Positions 53,307 to 61,704 of a DNA stretch of 64,000 bases are shown piece by piece. The DNA is from JABDIP01 sp965250245 (GTDB lineage: Bacteria; Pseudomonadota; Alphaproteobacteria; DSM-16000; Inquilinaceae). A model generated the notes under the pieces. That model was given only the letters and a program-made list of their open reading frames with translations, was not told where the DNA came from and did not search any database. Position 1 is the first letter of the stretch. Each line of letters begins with the position of its first letter. The position numbers and the translations under genes were made by a program. The stretch covers positions 868,001-932,000 of the forward strand of contig OZ252296.1 in NCBI GenBank assembly GCA_965250245.1. Direction: 5' to 3'.

Positions 53307-54815
53307 ATGACGGAGCCCATCGACCTGCTGGTGATCGGCGGCGGCGTCAACGGCGCGGGCGTCGCCCGCGACGCCGCCGGGCGGGGCCTGTCCGTCGTGC
53401 TGTGCGAGAAGGGCGATCTCGCCGAAGGCACCTCGTCGCGCTCCGGCAAGTACATCCATGGCGGCCTGCGGTACCTGGAATACTACGAGTTCCGGCTGGT
53501 CCGGGAGGCGCTGATCGAGCGGGAAGTGGTGCTGGAGGTTGCGCCGCAGCTCACCTGGCCGCTGCGGCTCATCCTGCCGCACAGCCCGGAGCAACGGCCG
53601 CGCTGGCTGATCCGTCTCGGCCTGTTCATCTACGACCATCTCGGCGGGCGCAAGCGCATCCCCTCGACCAAGGCCGTCGACCTGCGCCGTGACCCGGTCG
53701 GCGAGATGGTCAGCGACGCCTATCACAAGGCCTTCGCCTATTGGGATGTCTGGGTCGATGACGCCCGGCTGGTCATCCTCAATGCGGTCGACGCGGCCCG
53801 ACGCGGGGCGGAAATTCTGACCCGGACCCGCTGCGACTCCGCCCGTCGCGACGGTGCGCTGTGGCGGGCGGTCCTGCGGGATGTCGAGACCGGGCGCACC
53901 CGCGAGGTCGCCGCGCGGGCGGTTTTCAACGGCGCCGGGCCTTGGGTGGAGACCGTGCTGGGCAACGTCGCGGGCGTGAATTCGCGGCGCAGCGTACGGC
54001 TGGTCAAGGGCAGCCACATCATCATGAAGCGATGGTGGTCCGGCGATCACGGCTATGTGCTGCAGGCCCATGACAAGCGGCTGATCTTCGTGAACCCGTA
54101 TTTCGACGATCTGGCGCTGATCGGCACCACCGACATCCCGTTCGACGACCGCCCGGAGGACGTGGCGATCGACGCCGACGAGATCGACTATCTGCTCGGC
54201 ATCCTGAACCGCTATTTCCGCACCGAGCTGGCGCCGTCCGACATCCTGCACAGCTTCTCGGGCGTGCGGCCGCTGTTTGACGATGATTCCAGCAAGAGCG
54301 CGTCGGCGGTCACCCGCGACTACGAATTCGAGCTCGACGGCGGCGACGGCCGGGCGCCGATCCTCTCGGCGTTCGGCGGCAAGATCACCACCTATCGCAA
54401 ACTGTCCGAACACGCGCTGGAGAAGCTGGCACCGTTCTTCCCCGGAATGAAGGGGGCCTGGACATTGGACGCGCCATTGCCCGGCGGCGACATGCCCGGG
54501 GGCGACTTCGACCGCTGGATGGAGGAATTCCGCGCCGCCTATCCGTGGCTGCCGGCCGATCTGGCCCGGCATTACGGGCGCTGCTACGGGACCGAAGCCG
54601 GCGCGGTGCTCGGCGACGCCCGGTCCCTGCACGATCTGGGCCGCCATTTCGGCGGGTTGTTCTACGAGCGCGAGGCGCAGTGGCTCATGGCGCATGAATG
54701 GGCCCGCACCGCCGATGACATCCTCGTCCGCCGGACCAAGCACGGCCTGTTCCTGACGAAGGGCGAGCAGGCGGCGTTCGAGGAATGGATGCGCCGCCCC
54801 GTCGCCGCGGCATGA
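53307..54815 (+). CDS. FAD-dependent polyol-phosphate dehydrogenase (GlpD/EryB family)
   Basis: A 502-residue flavoprotein, the same size as GlpD. The N-terminal FAD motif is LLVIGGGVNGAGVARDAAG. Family blocks include SSRSGKYIHGGLRYLEYYEF, TTDIPFDD and AFGGKITTYRKLSEHALE. GlpD oxidises sn-glycerol-3-phosphate; the relative EryB oxidises erythritol phosphate, both passing electrons to quinone at the inner membrane. The EryA-like kinase 1 kb upstream favours an EryB-type role, but GlpD activity is equally possible from sequence. Overlaps the aldolase start. Confidence 0.9.
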   Translation: MTEPIDLLVIGGGVNGAGVARDAAGRGLSVVLCEKGDLAEGTSSRSGKYIHGGLRYLEYYEFRLVREALIEREVVLEVAPQLTWPLRLILPHSPEQRPRWLIRLGLFIYDHLGGRKRIPSTKAVDLRRDPVGEMVSDAYHKAFAYWDVWVDDARLVILNAVDAARRGAEILTRTRCDSARRDGALWRAVLRDVETGRTREVAARAVFNGAGPWVETVLGNVAGVNSRRSVRLVKGSHIIMKRWWSGDHGYVLQAHDKRLIFVNPYFDDLALIGTTDIPFDDRPEDVAIDADEIDYLLGILNRYFRTELAPSDILHSFSGVRPLFDDDSSKSASAVTRDYEFELDGGDGRAPILSAFGGKITTYRKLSEHALEKLAPFFPGMKGAWTLDAPLPGGDMPGGDFDRWMEEFRAAYPWLPADLARHYGRCYGTEAGAVLGDARSLHDLGRHFGGLFYEREAQWLMAHEWARTADDILVRRTKHGLFLTKGEQAAFEEWMRRPVAAA

Positions 54816-55879
54816 CCGTCTTTGCCGATTTGCGGGACTCCGGCGCCTTCGCGGCCCTGCTGGAGGTTTCCGAGCGCCTGGGGCGCGATCCGCTGCAGGT
54901 ACAGGGGCCGGGCGGCAACACCTCGTTGAAGGCCGACGGCGCCATGTGGGTCAAGGCGTCGGGCACGTGGCTGGCCGAGGCGCGGACCCGCGACATCATG
55001 GTCCCCGTCGACGCTGCGGGCATGCGCGCAGCGCTCATCGGCGGTGACCCCGCTGCCGAAGACGGCCATGCCTTCACGGCGGTCGCCGAGAACGCGGCCG
55101 GGCTGCGGCCGTCGATCGAGACCTCGGTGCATGCGGTGCTCGATTGGCCGGTCGTCCTGCACACCCATTGCGTTGCGACCATCGCCACGGCCGTCCGCGC
55201 CGACGCGGCGGACATCGTGGCGGAGCGGCTCGATGGCCTGGGTGCGGTCTTCATTCCCTATGCTAAGCCGGGCGCCGACCTGGCCCGCGCGATTGTCGCG
55301 CGGGTGCGGCCGGAGACCCGGGTGCTGGTGCTTGGGAACCACGGCCTGGTGGCCGGCGGCGACACGCCGGCAGAGGCGGAGACGCGGCTGCGGGCGGTCT
55401 CCGATCGGCTGGAGCCGCGGACACCGATCGGCGAGGGCCCGGCCCCCGGATTTTCAGACCGGTTGGCGGGGTCCGGCTGGATGCCCGTGCCGGGCCAATC
55501 CGCGCATGCCGTCGCGCGCGATGCGCAAAGGCTTGCGATCGCCGACGGCGCCTCGCTCTACCCCGATCATGTCGTGTTCCTAGGGCCGGGTGTGGCGGTG
55601 GCCCGGGAGGGCGAGGATCCGGCAACCGCGTCAAAGCGGGCATCCGGCGATGGCGCCGCGCGAAAGTTGGTCCTGATGCCCGGCCAAGGCGCAGTGGTAC
55701 CGGCCGACGCCTCTCCGTCGGTCCTGGCGCTGGCCCGTGCCCTCGGCGACGTGGTCCTGCGCGTCGATCCGGCGGCACGGATCTCGAGACTGGGCACGGA
55801 TGACGAGGCGGCGCTGTTGAACTGGGACGCGGAGAAGCATCGCCAGGCGCTGGAAGCGGCGCGGAGCGCTGGCGCGTGA
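54812..55879 (+). CDS. Class II aldolase with a C-terminal extension
   Basis: A 355-residue protein, longer than FucA-type aldolases of about 215-230. The N-terminal domain carries QGPGGNTSLKADGAMWVKAS, Glu103 (SIETSVH), His117 and His119 (LHTHCVATIA) and a third His in LGNHGLVAGG. It resembles the aldolase half of RhaD-dehydrogenase fusions but lacks the dehydrogenase. The C-terminal 160 residues repeat the fold's flavour (LYPDHVVFLGPGVAV, VLMPGQGAVVP). Predicted to cleave a ketose phosphate from the EryA/EryB-like steps. ATG at 54812 overlaps the upstream stop. Confidence 0.85.
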   Translation: MTVFADLRDSGAFAALLEVSERLGRDPLQVQGPGGNTSLKADGAMWVKASGTWLAEARTRDIMVPVDAAGMRAALIGGDPAAEDGHAFTAVAENAAGLRPSIETSVHAVLDWPVVLHTHCVATIATAVRADAADIVAERLDGLGAVFIPYAKPGADLARAIVARVRPETRVLVLGNHGLVAGGDTPAEAETRLRAVSDRLEPRTPIGEGPAPGFSDRLAGSGWMPVPGQSAHAVARDAQRLAIADGASLYPDHVVFLGPGVAVAREGEDPATASKRASGDGAARKLVLMPGQGAVVPADASPSVLALARALGDVVLRVDPAARISRLGTDDEAALLNWDAEKHRQALEAARSAGA

Positions 55880-57135
55880 TCGGCGACCTGGCGCTGGGCA
55901 TCGATGTCGGGACCACCGGCGTCCGGGCGGCGGCGGTGGATGCGCAATGCGCGGTCCTGTCCCAGGCGGATGCGCGCATGGCCGAGTTCGGAGAGGACCG
56001 GCGCGACCCGGCGATCTGGCGGCAGGCGCTCGAAACGGCGCTGGCCCGGTTGTTCGCGACGATCGATCCCGCACGCATCGGCGCCGTGTCGGTCGATGGC
56101 ACTTCCGGCACCGTGCTCGGTCTCGACGCGGCCGGCGATCCGGTCGGCACCGCCCTGATGTACGACGACGTGGTGCCGGATCCGGCCATCCCGTCGGCAA
56201 TCGCCGCCGTGGCGCCGCGGGAGAGTGCCGCCCATGGTGCCGCATCCGCGCTGGCCCGCGCGATCGTGTTGCAGGACCGGCCGGGCGTGCGCCGCATCGT
56301 CCACCAGGCCGACTGGATCGCTGCGCTGCTGGCCGGCGTGCCGGTGGCCGGTGACGAGAGCAATGCGTTGAAGACTGGCTATGACCCCATCGCCCGGCGC
56401 TGGCCGGCATGGCTCGCGGACACGCCGTTGCGAACGGAGGGGCTCCCGGAGATCGTTCCCGCCGGCGCGCGGACGGCCGTCACGGACAAGGCCTTCGGCC
56501 TGCCCTCAGGCGCTTCCCTGGTCGCGGGCGTCACCGATGGCTGCGCCTCGTTCCTCGCCACGGGCGCCCGGTCCGTGGGCGACGGGGTCACGGCCTTGGG
56601 AACGACCCTGACGATCAAGCTGCTGTCCAACGGTCCCGTCTTCGCGCCGGATTACGGCATCTACAGCCACCGGATCGGCGATCTCTGGCTCGCCGGCGGA
56701 GCCTCGAACACCGGCGGCGGGGTGCTCGCGGCCGAATTCCCGCCGGAGCGCATCGCGGCACTGTCCGACCAGATCGACCCGCAGGCGGACAGCGGCCTCG
56801 ATTACTATCCCCTGCGGGCGCCCGGCGAGCGGTTCCCGATCAATGATCCGGACCATCCACCGAGGCTCGAGCCCCGCCCGGATTCCGACGTCCGGTTCCT
56901 GCACGGGATGCTCGAGGGCATGGCGCGCATCGAGGCGCTCGGCTATCGGCGGCTCGAGGAGCTCGGCGCCCCGCGGCTCGCCTGCCTGCGGACGGTCGGC
57001 GGCGGCGCCGCCAATCGCGCATGGTCCGCCTTGCGGAGCCGGATCATCGGTGTCGCCTTGGCGGACGTTGCCTCGTCCGATGCCTGTGTCGGGGTCGCCC
57101 GGTTGGCGCTGCCGCATCTGGCCGGCGGCCGATGA
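55876..57135 (+). CDS. FGGY-family carbohydrate kinase (D-ribulokinase/xylulokinase-like, short)
   Basis: A 419-residue kinase from a GTG start that overlaps the aldolase stop. It has the N-terminal LALGIDVGTTGVRAAAVDA loop, SVDGTSGTVLGLD, catalytic Asp in GVTDGCASFLATG, and the C-terminal RTVGGGAANRAWSALR region. It is shorter than the 480-520 residues of most FGGY kinases and matches the compact ribulokinase-like subfamily also found in plants and cyanobacteria. A likely substrate is the aldehyde or ketose released downstream in operon E (inference). Confidence 0.85.
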   Translation: MIGDLALGIDVGTTGVRAAAVDAQCAVLSQADARMAEFGEDRRDPAIWRQALETALARLFATIDPARIGAVSVDGTSGTVLGLDAAGDPVGTALMYDDVVPDPAIPSAIAAVAPRESAAHGAASALARAIVLQDRPGVRRIVHQADWIAALLAGVPVAGDESNALKTGYDPIARRWPAWLADTPLRTEGLPEIVPAGARTAVTDKAFGLPSGASLVAGVTDGCASFLATGARSVGDGVTALGTTLTIKLLSNGPVFAPDYGIYSHRIGDLWLAGGASNTGGGVLAAEFPPERIAALSDQIDPQADSGLDYYPLRAPGERFPINDPDHPPRLEPRPDSDVRFLHGMLEGMARIEALGYRRLEELGAPRLACLRTVGGGAANRAWSALRSRIIGVALADVASSDACVGVARLALPHLAGGR

Positions 57136-57977
57136 GCAGGGCCATCGCCGGCCTCGCCGCGATCGCCGATCTGTTCGACGCCGTGCTGGTCGACCAGTAC
57201 GGCGTCCTGCATGACGGCCAGGCGCCGTTTCCCGGTGCGGTGGCCTGCCTCGAGGCGCTGCAGGCCCGCGGCATTCCCGTCGTGGCGGTCACCAATTCCG
57301 GTAAGCGGCCGGCCGAGAACGGCGCAAGGCTGGCGCAGTTGGGCTTTGCCCCGGACCTGTTCCACGCGATCGTCAGTTCCGGCGAGGTGGCGCGGGACGA
57401 GATCGCCGCGCGCCTGGCCTCGGGCGATCTCGCACCGGGCGCGCGCATCGTCATCCTTTCCCGCGACGATGACGAGGGTCCGATCGAGGGTCTCGATGTC
57501 CGCCGTTGCCCGCCGTCACCGGATGCCGATCTGCTGATCATCGCCGGCGTCGAACCGGAGCGTCGCGAACGCCGGCACTACGCCGAGCTGCTCGCACCCC
57601 TCGCGGCGCGGGGCGTGCCGGCGCTCTGCGTCAATCCGGACCGGTTCATGTACGTGGCCGGCGAGGCCCGCTTTGCCCCCGGCATCGTGGCGGACGACTA
57701 TGCGGCGGCGGGCGGCCCGGTCGCCGTGCTGGGCAAGCCGGCGGCCGCCATGTTCGAGGCGGCATTGCGCGCCGTCGACGGTGTCGCGCGCGAGCGGGTG
57801 CTGATGATCGGCGACAGCCCGGAGCATGACATCGCCGGCGCGGCACGGGCCGGGTGCGCGACATTGCTGATCCGCGGCGGCATTCAGTCCGGCCTGGGCG
57901 ACGGGGCGGTCGCACCCGATTTCATCACAGACCGCCTGACATGGGACGCCCGCGCGGAAGCGGGCAGCCGGGACTAA
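57132..57977 (+). CDS. HAD-IIA family hydrolase (TIGR01459-like)
   Basis: A 281-residue HAD protein starting MSRAIAGLAAIADLFDAVLV. Motif I reads VDQYGVLHDGQAP: nucleophile Asp21 is kept, but the usual second Asp is Tyr23. That is characteristic of the TIGR01459 branch and may mean weak or altered phosphatase chemistry. Motif II is VAVTNSGKRP and motif IV is MIGDSPEHDIAGAARAG. ATG overlaps the kinase stop; its own TAA overlaps the stop of the convergent YCII gene. Last gene of operon E. Confidence 0.85.
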   Translation: MSRAIAGLAAIADLFDAVLVDQYGVLHDGQAPFPGAVACLEALQARGIPVVAVTNSGKRPAENGARLAQLGFAPDLFHAIVSSGEVARDEIAARLASGDLAPGARIVILSRDDDEGPIEGLDVRRCPPSPDADLLIIAGVEPERRERRHYAELLAPLAARGVPALCVNPDRFMYVAGEARFAPGIVADDYAAAGGPVAVLGKPAAAMFEAALRAVDGVARERVLMIGDSPEHDIAGAARAGCATLLIRGGIQSGLGDGAVAPDFITDRLTWDARAEAGSRD

Positions 57978-58360
57978 GCGAGGCCGATCTTCTGGCCCGA
58001 CAGGGACAGGGAGACGGTGAGTCCGCCCTCGTTGATCAGCCAGCGGCGCAGGGTGAAGCTGCGCTTGCCATCCCTGTGCATCGGGTCCGCCTCGGCCAGG
58101 GCGCGCGCGTCCTCGAAGGAACCGGCGCGGTAGACGATCAGGCCGCCACCGGACATCGCCTCGCCGGTCGCATCGGAGAGCGGACCGGCGAAGACGAGGG
58201 CGCCTTGCTCCTCCAGGGCCTTCTGGTAGTCGAGATGGGCGGGCAGGGTCTCCTGCAGCGATGCCGGCTCGACGATCGCCGTCGACTCGACCACGAAGAC
58301 CTCGAAGGCCAGTGCGCCCCGCGAGCGGGCGATCTGCTTGTACTCGGAAAAGCTGGTCAT
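57974..58360 (-). CDS. YCII-related small protein
   Basis: A 128-residue protein starting MTSFSEYKQIARSRG, preceded by GGAGG; a longer frame to 58390 has no ribosome site. The ferredoxin-like YCII fold is suggested by LPAHLDYQKALEEQGALVFA and GGGLIVYRAGSFEDARALAEADP. YCII proteins can be small lyases or chloride-binding enzymes in degradation clusters; muconolactone-isomerase-like roles occur. Divergent from the FAH/RutE operon, with an AT-rich 141-bp promoter region between (TTGACA at 58437). Function not assigned. Confidence 0.78.
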   Translation of the reverse strand: MTSFSEYKQIARSRGALAFEVFVVESTAIVEPASLQETLPAHLDYQKALEEQGALVFAGPLSDATGEAMSGGGLIVYRAGSFEDARALAEADPMHRDGKRSFTLRRWLINEGGLTVSLSLSGQKIGLA

Positions 58361-58501
58361 GAGGGCCTCCTTGATGCCGGCACGGATCACGCTTCATCCA
58401 CAATTATCCGTGTGTGGGCAAAAAAATCGATATTATTTGACAGCCATACCTGATCCTAGGCATTCTTTCGGGCACAGGCGAGGTTCCGGGGGGACTTGCG
58501 G

Positions 58502-59389
58502 ATGCGATTGGTGGTCGCGAAGTCGGGCGAGGGCACGGCCGTCTTCGCATTGGATGGCGAAGAGGCCGTCAACCTCTCCGCTGCCATCCGAGAACTGGGT
58601 GACGATCTGAGCGCCCTGATCGGGATGGGCGCCGCCGGGCTCGAGCGGGCCTCGGCCGCGATGCGGACGGCCGACCGGCGGGAGCCGGCAGAACAATTGC
58701 AGCCGGCCCTCCCGGTCCGCAGGCCGGGAAAGATCGTCTGTCTCGGCCTGAACTATGTCGAGCATGCCAAGGAGGGCGGCTACGAGGTCCCGGACTATCC
58801 GGCGATGTTCATGCGCCCGGCAACGTCGATGATTCCGGCGGCGGCACCAATGGTGCGGCCGGACTGCTCCGAAACGCTCGACTACGAGACGGAGTTGATG
58901 GTGATCGTCGGCGTCGGGGGACGCCACATCGCCGAGGCCGATGCGCTTGGCCATGTGTTCGGTTACACGACGTTCAATGACGGCTCGGTGCGCGAGTACC
59001 AGCGCAAGACCCACCAATGGGCGCCGGGCAAGATGTTCGACGCCACCGGCGCGGTCGGGCCCGTGGTCGTCACGCCGGATGAGCTGCCGGAGGGTGCCGC
59101 CGGCCTGCGCATCGCGACCCGGCTCAACGGCGTCACGATGCAGGATTCCAATACCGGGAACATGATGTTCCCGGTCGCCAAGACCATCGCGATCGTGTCG
59201 GAGTTCACCACGCTGGAGCCCGGCGACATGATCGCCCTGGGCACGCCGCCGGGTGTCGGGCACGCGCGCCGGCCGCCGGTCTGGATGAAGCCCGGCGACG
59301 TGGTCGAGGTCGAGATCGAGGGCATCGGCGTCTGCCGCAACCCGGTCGTCGCCGAGGGCGATCACAGCATGACGGAGGCGGCGGAATGA
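58502..59389 (+). CDS. Fumarylacetoacetate hydrolase family protein
   Basis: A 295-residue FAH-fold enzyme. The N-terminal cap domain is about residues 1-75. The catalytic domain starts KIVCLGLNYVEHAKEGGYEV and carries the metal-binding acidic set in LDYETELMVIVG and TTFNDGSVREYQ, with GTPPGVGHARRPP near the end. Members hydrolyse C-C bonds of acylpyruvates or decarboxylate or hydrate small keto acids. The ATG at 58502 follows GGGGGG. The stop overlaps the next ATG. It probably acts on a ring-cleavage or keto-acid intermediate brought in by the TRAP system downstream. Confidence 0.9.
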   Translation: MRLVVAKSGEGTAVFALDGEEAVNLSAAIRELGDDLSALIGMGAAGLERASAAMRTADRREPAEQLQPALPVRRPGKIVCLGLNYVEHAKEGGYEVPDYPAMFMRPATSMIPAAAPMVRPDCSETLDYETELMVIVGVGGRHIAEADALGHVFGYTTFNDGSVREYQRKTHQWAPGKMFDATGAVGPVVVTPDELPEGAAGLRIATRLNGVTMQDSNTGNMMFPVAKTIAIVSEFTTLEPGDMIALGTPPGVGHARRPPVWMKPGDVVEVEIEGIGVCRNPVVAEGDHSMTEAAE

Positions 59390-60060
59390 ACGCCCGTGTC
59401 GACCCGGACGGCGAGGCCCTGGATGTGGCGCGGGCGCGGGCGCAGCAGGCGGTCCGCGATATGCGCGACCGGGCTCGGCGCCTGGATGATGACGGCCTCG
59501 ACCTGATCCTGCGCGAGGCTCGGTCCCACTACGCCTGGCGTGACGAGCCGATTTCCGAGGCGGAGATCCGGGCGCTGTACGATGCGGTGAAGATGGGCCC
59601 GACCAGCATGAATGGCTGCCCGGCCCGGTTCATTTTCGTCACCTCCGATCAGGCGAAGGAGCGCCTGGCGCCCTGCCTGAACCCCGGCAATGTCCCGAAG
59701 ATGAAGTCGGCGCCGCTGACCGTCATCGTCGCCCATGACGTGGAGTTCTGGCGGCATCTCGGCATGCTGCATGGGCATGACGACAAGGGCGCCATGTTCG
59801 CCAACGATCCGGTGAAGGCGGAGACGGCGGCGTTCCGCAACGCGACGCTGCAAGGCGCCTATCTGATCATCGCGGCGCGGGCGATGGGGTTCGACGTCGG
59901 CGCGATGTCCGGCTTCTCGAATGCCAAGGTCGATGAGGCGTTCTTCGCCGGGACGAGCTGGCGATCCAACTTCCTGTGCAATATCGGCTATGCGGACGAG
60001 AGCGCGTTGTTCCAGCGCCTGCCGCGGTTCGCATTCGAGGACGCCTGCGAGATCATCTGA
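59386..60060 (+). CDS. RutE-like nitroreductase-fold reductase (malonic semialdehyde reductase family)
   Basis: A 224-residue flavin reductase. Diagnostic stretches are VKMGPTSMNGCPARFIFV, ETAAFRNATLQGAYLIIAAR and GAMSGFSNAKVDEAFFAGT, which parallel RutE/3-hydroxypropionate dehydrogenase. It uses FMN to reduce reactive semialdehydes or other small electrophiles. It overlaps the FAH gene and lies 19 bp ahead of the OsmC gene, pointing to aldehyde removal in a degradation pathway. The substrate is unproved. Confidence 0.87.
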   Translation: MNARVDPDGEALDVARARAQQAVRDMRDRARRLDDDGLDLILREARSHYAWRDEPISEAEIRALYDAVKMGPTSMNGCPARFIFVTSDQAKERLAPCLNPGNVPKMKSAPLTVIVAHDVEFWRHLGMLHGHDDKGAMFANDPVKAETAAFRNATLQGAYLIIAARAMGFDVGAMSGFSNAKVDEAFFAGTSWRSNFLCNIGYADESALFQRLPRFAFEDACEII

Positions 60061-60079
60061 GCGGCGAGGGGATACGGCC

Positions 60080-60544
60080 ATGGCAGCCATCAAGATGAAG
60101 ACCACGGTGAAGCTGCGCGCCGAGGCGGAGTGCCCGTCCCATTCGCGCGCGGACATCGCGGTCCGCGACCTCTCCTTCGCCATTGACGAGCCGGTCGAGC
60201 GCGGCGGCACCAATGCCGGCCCGACGCCCACCGACGCGGCGATCGCCTCGCTGGTCGGCTGCACCAACGTGATCGGCCACAAATGCGCGAAGGCGCTCGG
60301 GATCGATATCGGCCACCTGCACATCACCGCGGTCTGCGACTTCGACCGTCGCGGCGTGACGCTGTCGGAGGAGATCGAGCGGCCGTTCGAGCACATCGCG
60401 CTGGACGTGGCCGCCGACGGCGCGGCCAGCGACGAGGAGCTGGCCCGGGTCGCGGCGGAGGTGCGCAAATTCTGTCCGCTGTCGAAGTTGTTCCGAGCCG
60501 CGGGAACCGAGATCACCGAGACGTGGCGCCGCCGCGAAGGCTGA
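60080..60544 (+). CDS. OsmC/Ohr-family peroxiredoxin-like protein
   Basis: A 154-residue protein. The OsmC fold is shown by TNAGPTPTDAAIASLVGCT with Cys61, and the second cysteine is Cys132 in VRKFCPLSKLFRAAG, forming the thiol pair used to reduce organic hydroperoxides. It sits between the RutE-like reductase and the TRAP genes, suggesting protection from reactive intermediates. Start ATG at 60080. Confidence 0.88.
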   Translation: MAAIKMKTTVKLRAEAECPSHSRADIAVRDLSFAIDEPVERGGTNAGPTPTDAAIASLVGCTNVIGHKCAKALGIDIGHLHITAVCDFDRRGVTLSEEIERPFEHIALDVAADGAASDEELARVAAEVRKFCPLSKLFRAAGTEITETWRRREG

Positions 60545-60587
60545 AGGCAGGGCGCCCGGTAAGACAAGTAAGGGAGGGGGAACGACC

Positions 60588-61682
60588 ATGTTGAAGACTT
60601 TGACCCGCCGATTGGCGCCGGCCGTGGCCGGCCTGGCACTGTCCATTGGGGTCGCCGGCCCGGCGCTGGCGACCGAGACCATCCGCATGGTGGCGATCGA
60701 CGGCTATCCGGATCGCGCCATGTGGGTCCGCGAGTTCAGCGGTTTTTTCATTCCCGAGGTCGACCGGCGGCTGGCCGAGAACGGGAACTATGAGATCGAA
60801 TGGCAGGAGGCTTATGGCGGCAGCATCGTCAAGCCGCGCGGCGTGCTGGAGGGCATCCGTCTCGGCCTTGGCGATATCGGCATCGTCACGACGATCTTCC
60901 ACAACTCGTCGCTGCCCAGCCAGGCGATCTCGGCGGTGACCCCGTTCATCTCCACCGACGCCCGCGTGGTGGCCCGGGCGGTGGACGAGATCGCCAAGGA
61001 GTTCCCGCAGATCGAGGCGGAATTCGCCGCCGAGAACCAGGTCTACCTGGCGACCGGCGTGGTGCTGGACACCTATCAGGTCTTCAGCCGCGAGCCGATC
61101 TCCAGCCTGTCCGACCTGGAAGGCGGCAAGATGGCCGGAGCCGGCTACAACCTGCGCTATCTGGAGGGTCTCAACGACGTTGCCGGCGTGCGCGGCGGCC
61201 TGACGGACTTCTACAACATGCTGCAGACCGGCGTGGTCGACCACGCGATGCTGTGGCCGGAATCGGCGATGACCTTCAAGATCCATGAGGTCGCGCCGTA
61301 CATGCTGCGGGCCAATATCGGCTCGGTGAACTCCAAGACCGTCACCGTCAACGCCGATGTCTGGAACAGCCTGCCGGACGAGGTGAAGCAGGTCCTGCAG
61401 GATGTGGCCGTCGCCTATCGCGACCATGTGGCGAGCGTCGCCATGGAACGCGCGGAGGAGAGCCTCGCGGCCTTCGAGGCGGCCGGCGGCACGGTCGTCG
61501 ACCTCTCGGTGGAGGATCGGGCGGCCTGGGCCGCGTCCATGCCGAACATCGCCCTGGAATGGGCCGCCGGCATCGATTCCAGCGGCGGTCCGGGTTCGGC
61601 GATGCTGTCCGCCTATGTGGGCAAGCTGCGCGATGCGGGCCAGCAGCCGGTCCGCGACTGGGCGGCCGAGCTGACCAACTGA
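60588..61682 (+). CDS. dctP: TRAP transporter substrate-binding protein (DctP family), atypical site
   Basis: A 364-residue periplasmic protein with a signal peptide ending near PALA (residue 28). RBS AGGGAGGGGGAA precedes the ATG. TRAP features are QEAYGGSIVKPRGVLEGIRL and the FYNMLQTGVVDHAMLWPESA helix. At the position where most DctP proteins carry the ligand-binding Arg (K-x-R-G), this one reads GGKMAGAGYNLRYLEG, so the usual carboxylate contact seems displaced or absent. The ligand may be less acidic or bound in another way. Partners at 61705 and 62276. Confidence 0.9.
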   Translation: MLKTLTRRLAPAVAGLALSIGVAGPALATETIRMVAIDGYPDRAMWVREFSGFFIPEVDRRLAENGNYEIEWQEAYGGSIVKPRGVLEGIRLGLGDIGIVTTIFHNSSLPSQAISAVTPFISTDARVVARAVDEIAKEFPQIEAEFAAENQVYLATGVVLDTYQVFSREPISSLSDLEGGKMAGAGYNLRYLEGLNDVAGVRGGLTDFYNMLQTGVVDHAMLWPESAMTFKIHEVAPYMLRANIGSVNSKTVTVNADVWNSLPDEVKQVLQDVAVAYRDHVASVAMERAEESLAAFEAAGGTVVDLSVEDRAAWAASMPNIALEWAAGIDSSGGPGSAMLSAYVGKLRDAGQQPVRDWAAELTN

Positions 61683-61704
61683 TCGGCGGCCTGGAGGGCG
61701 GCGG

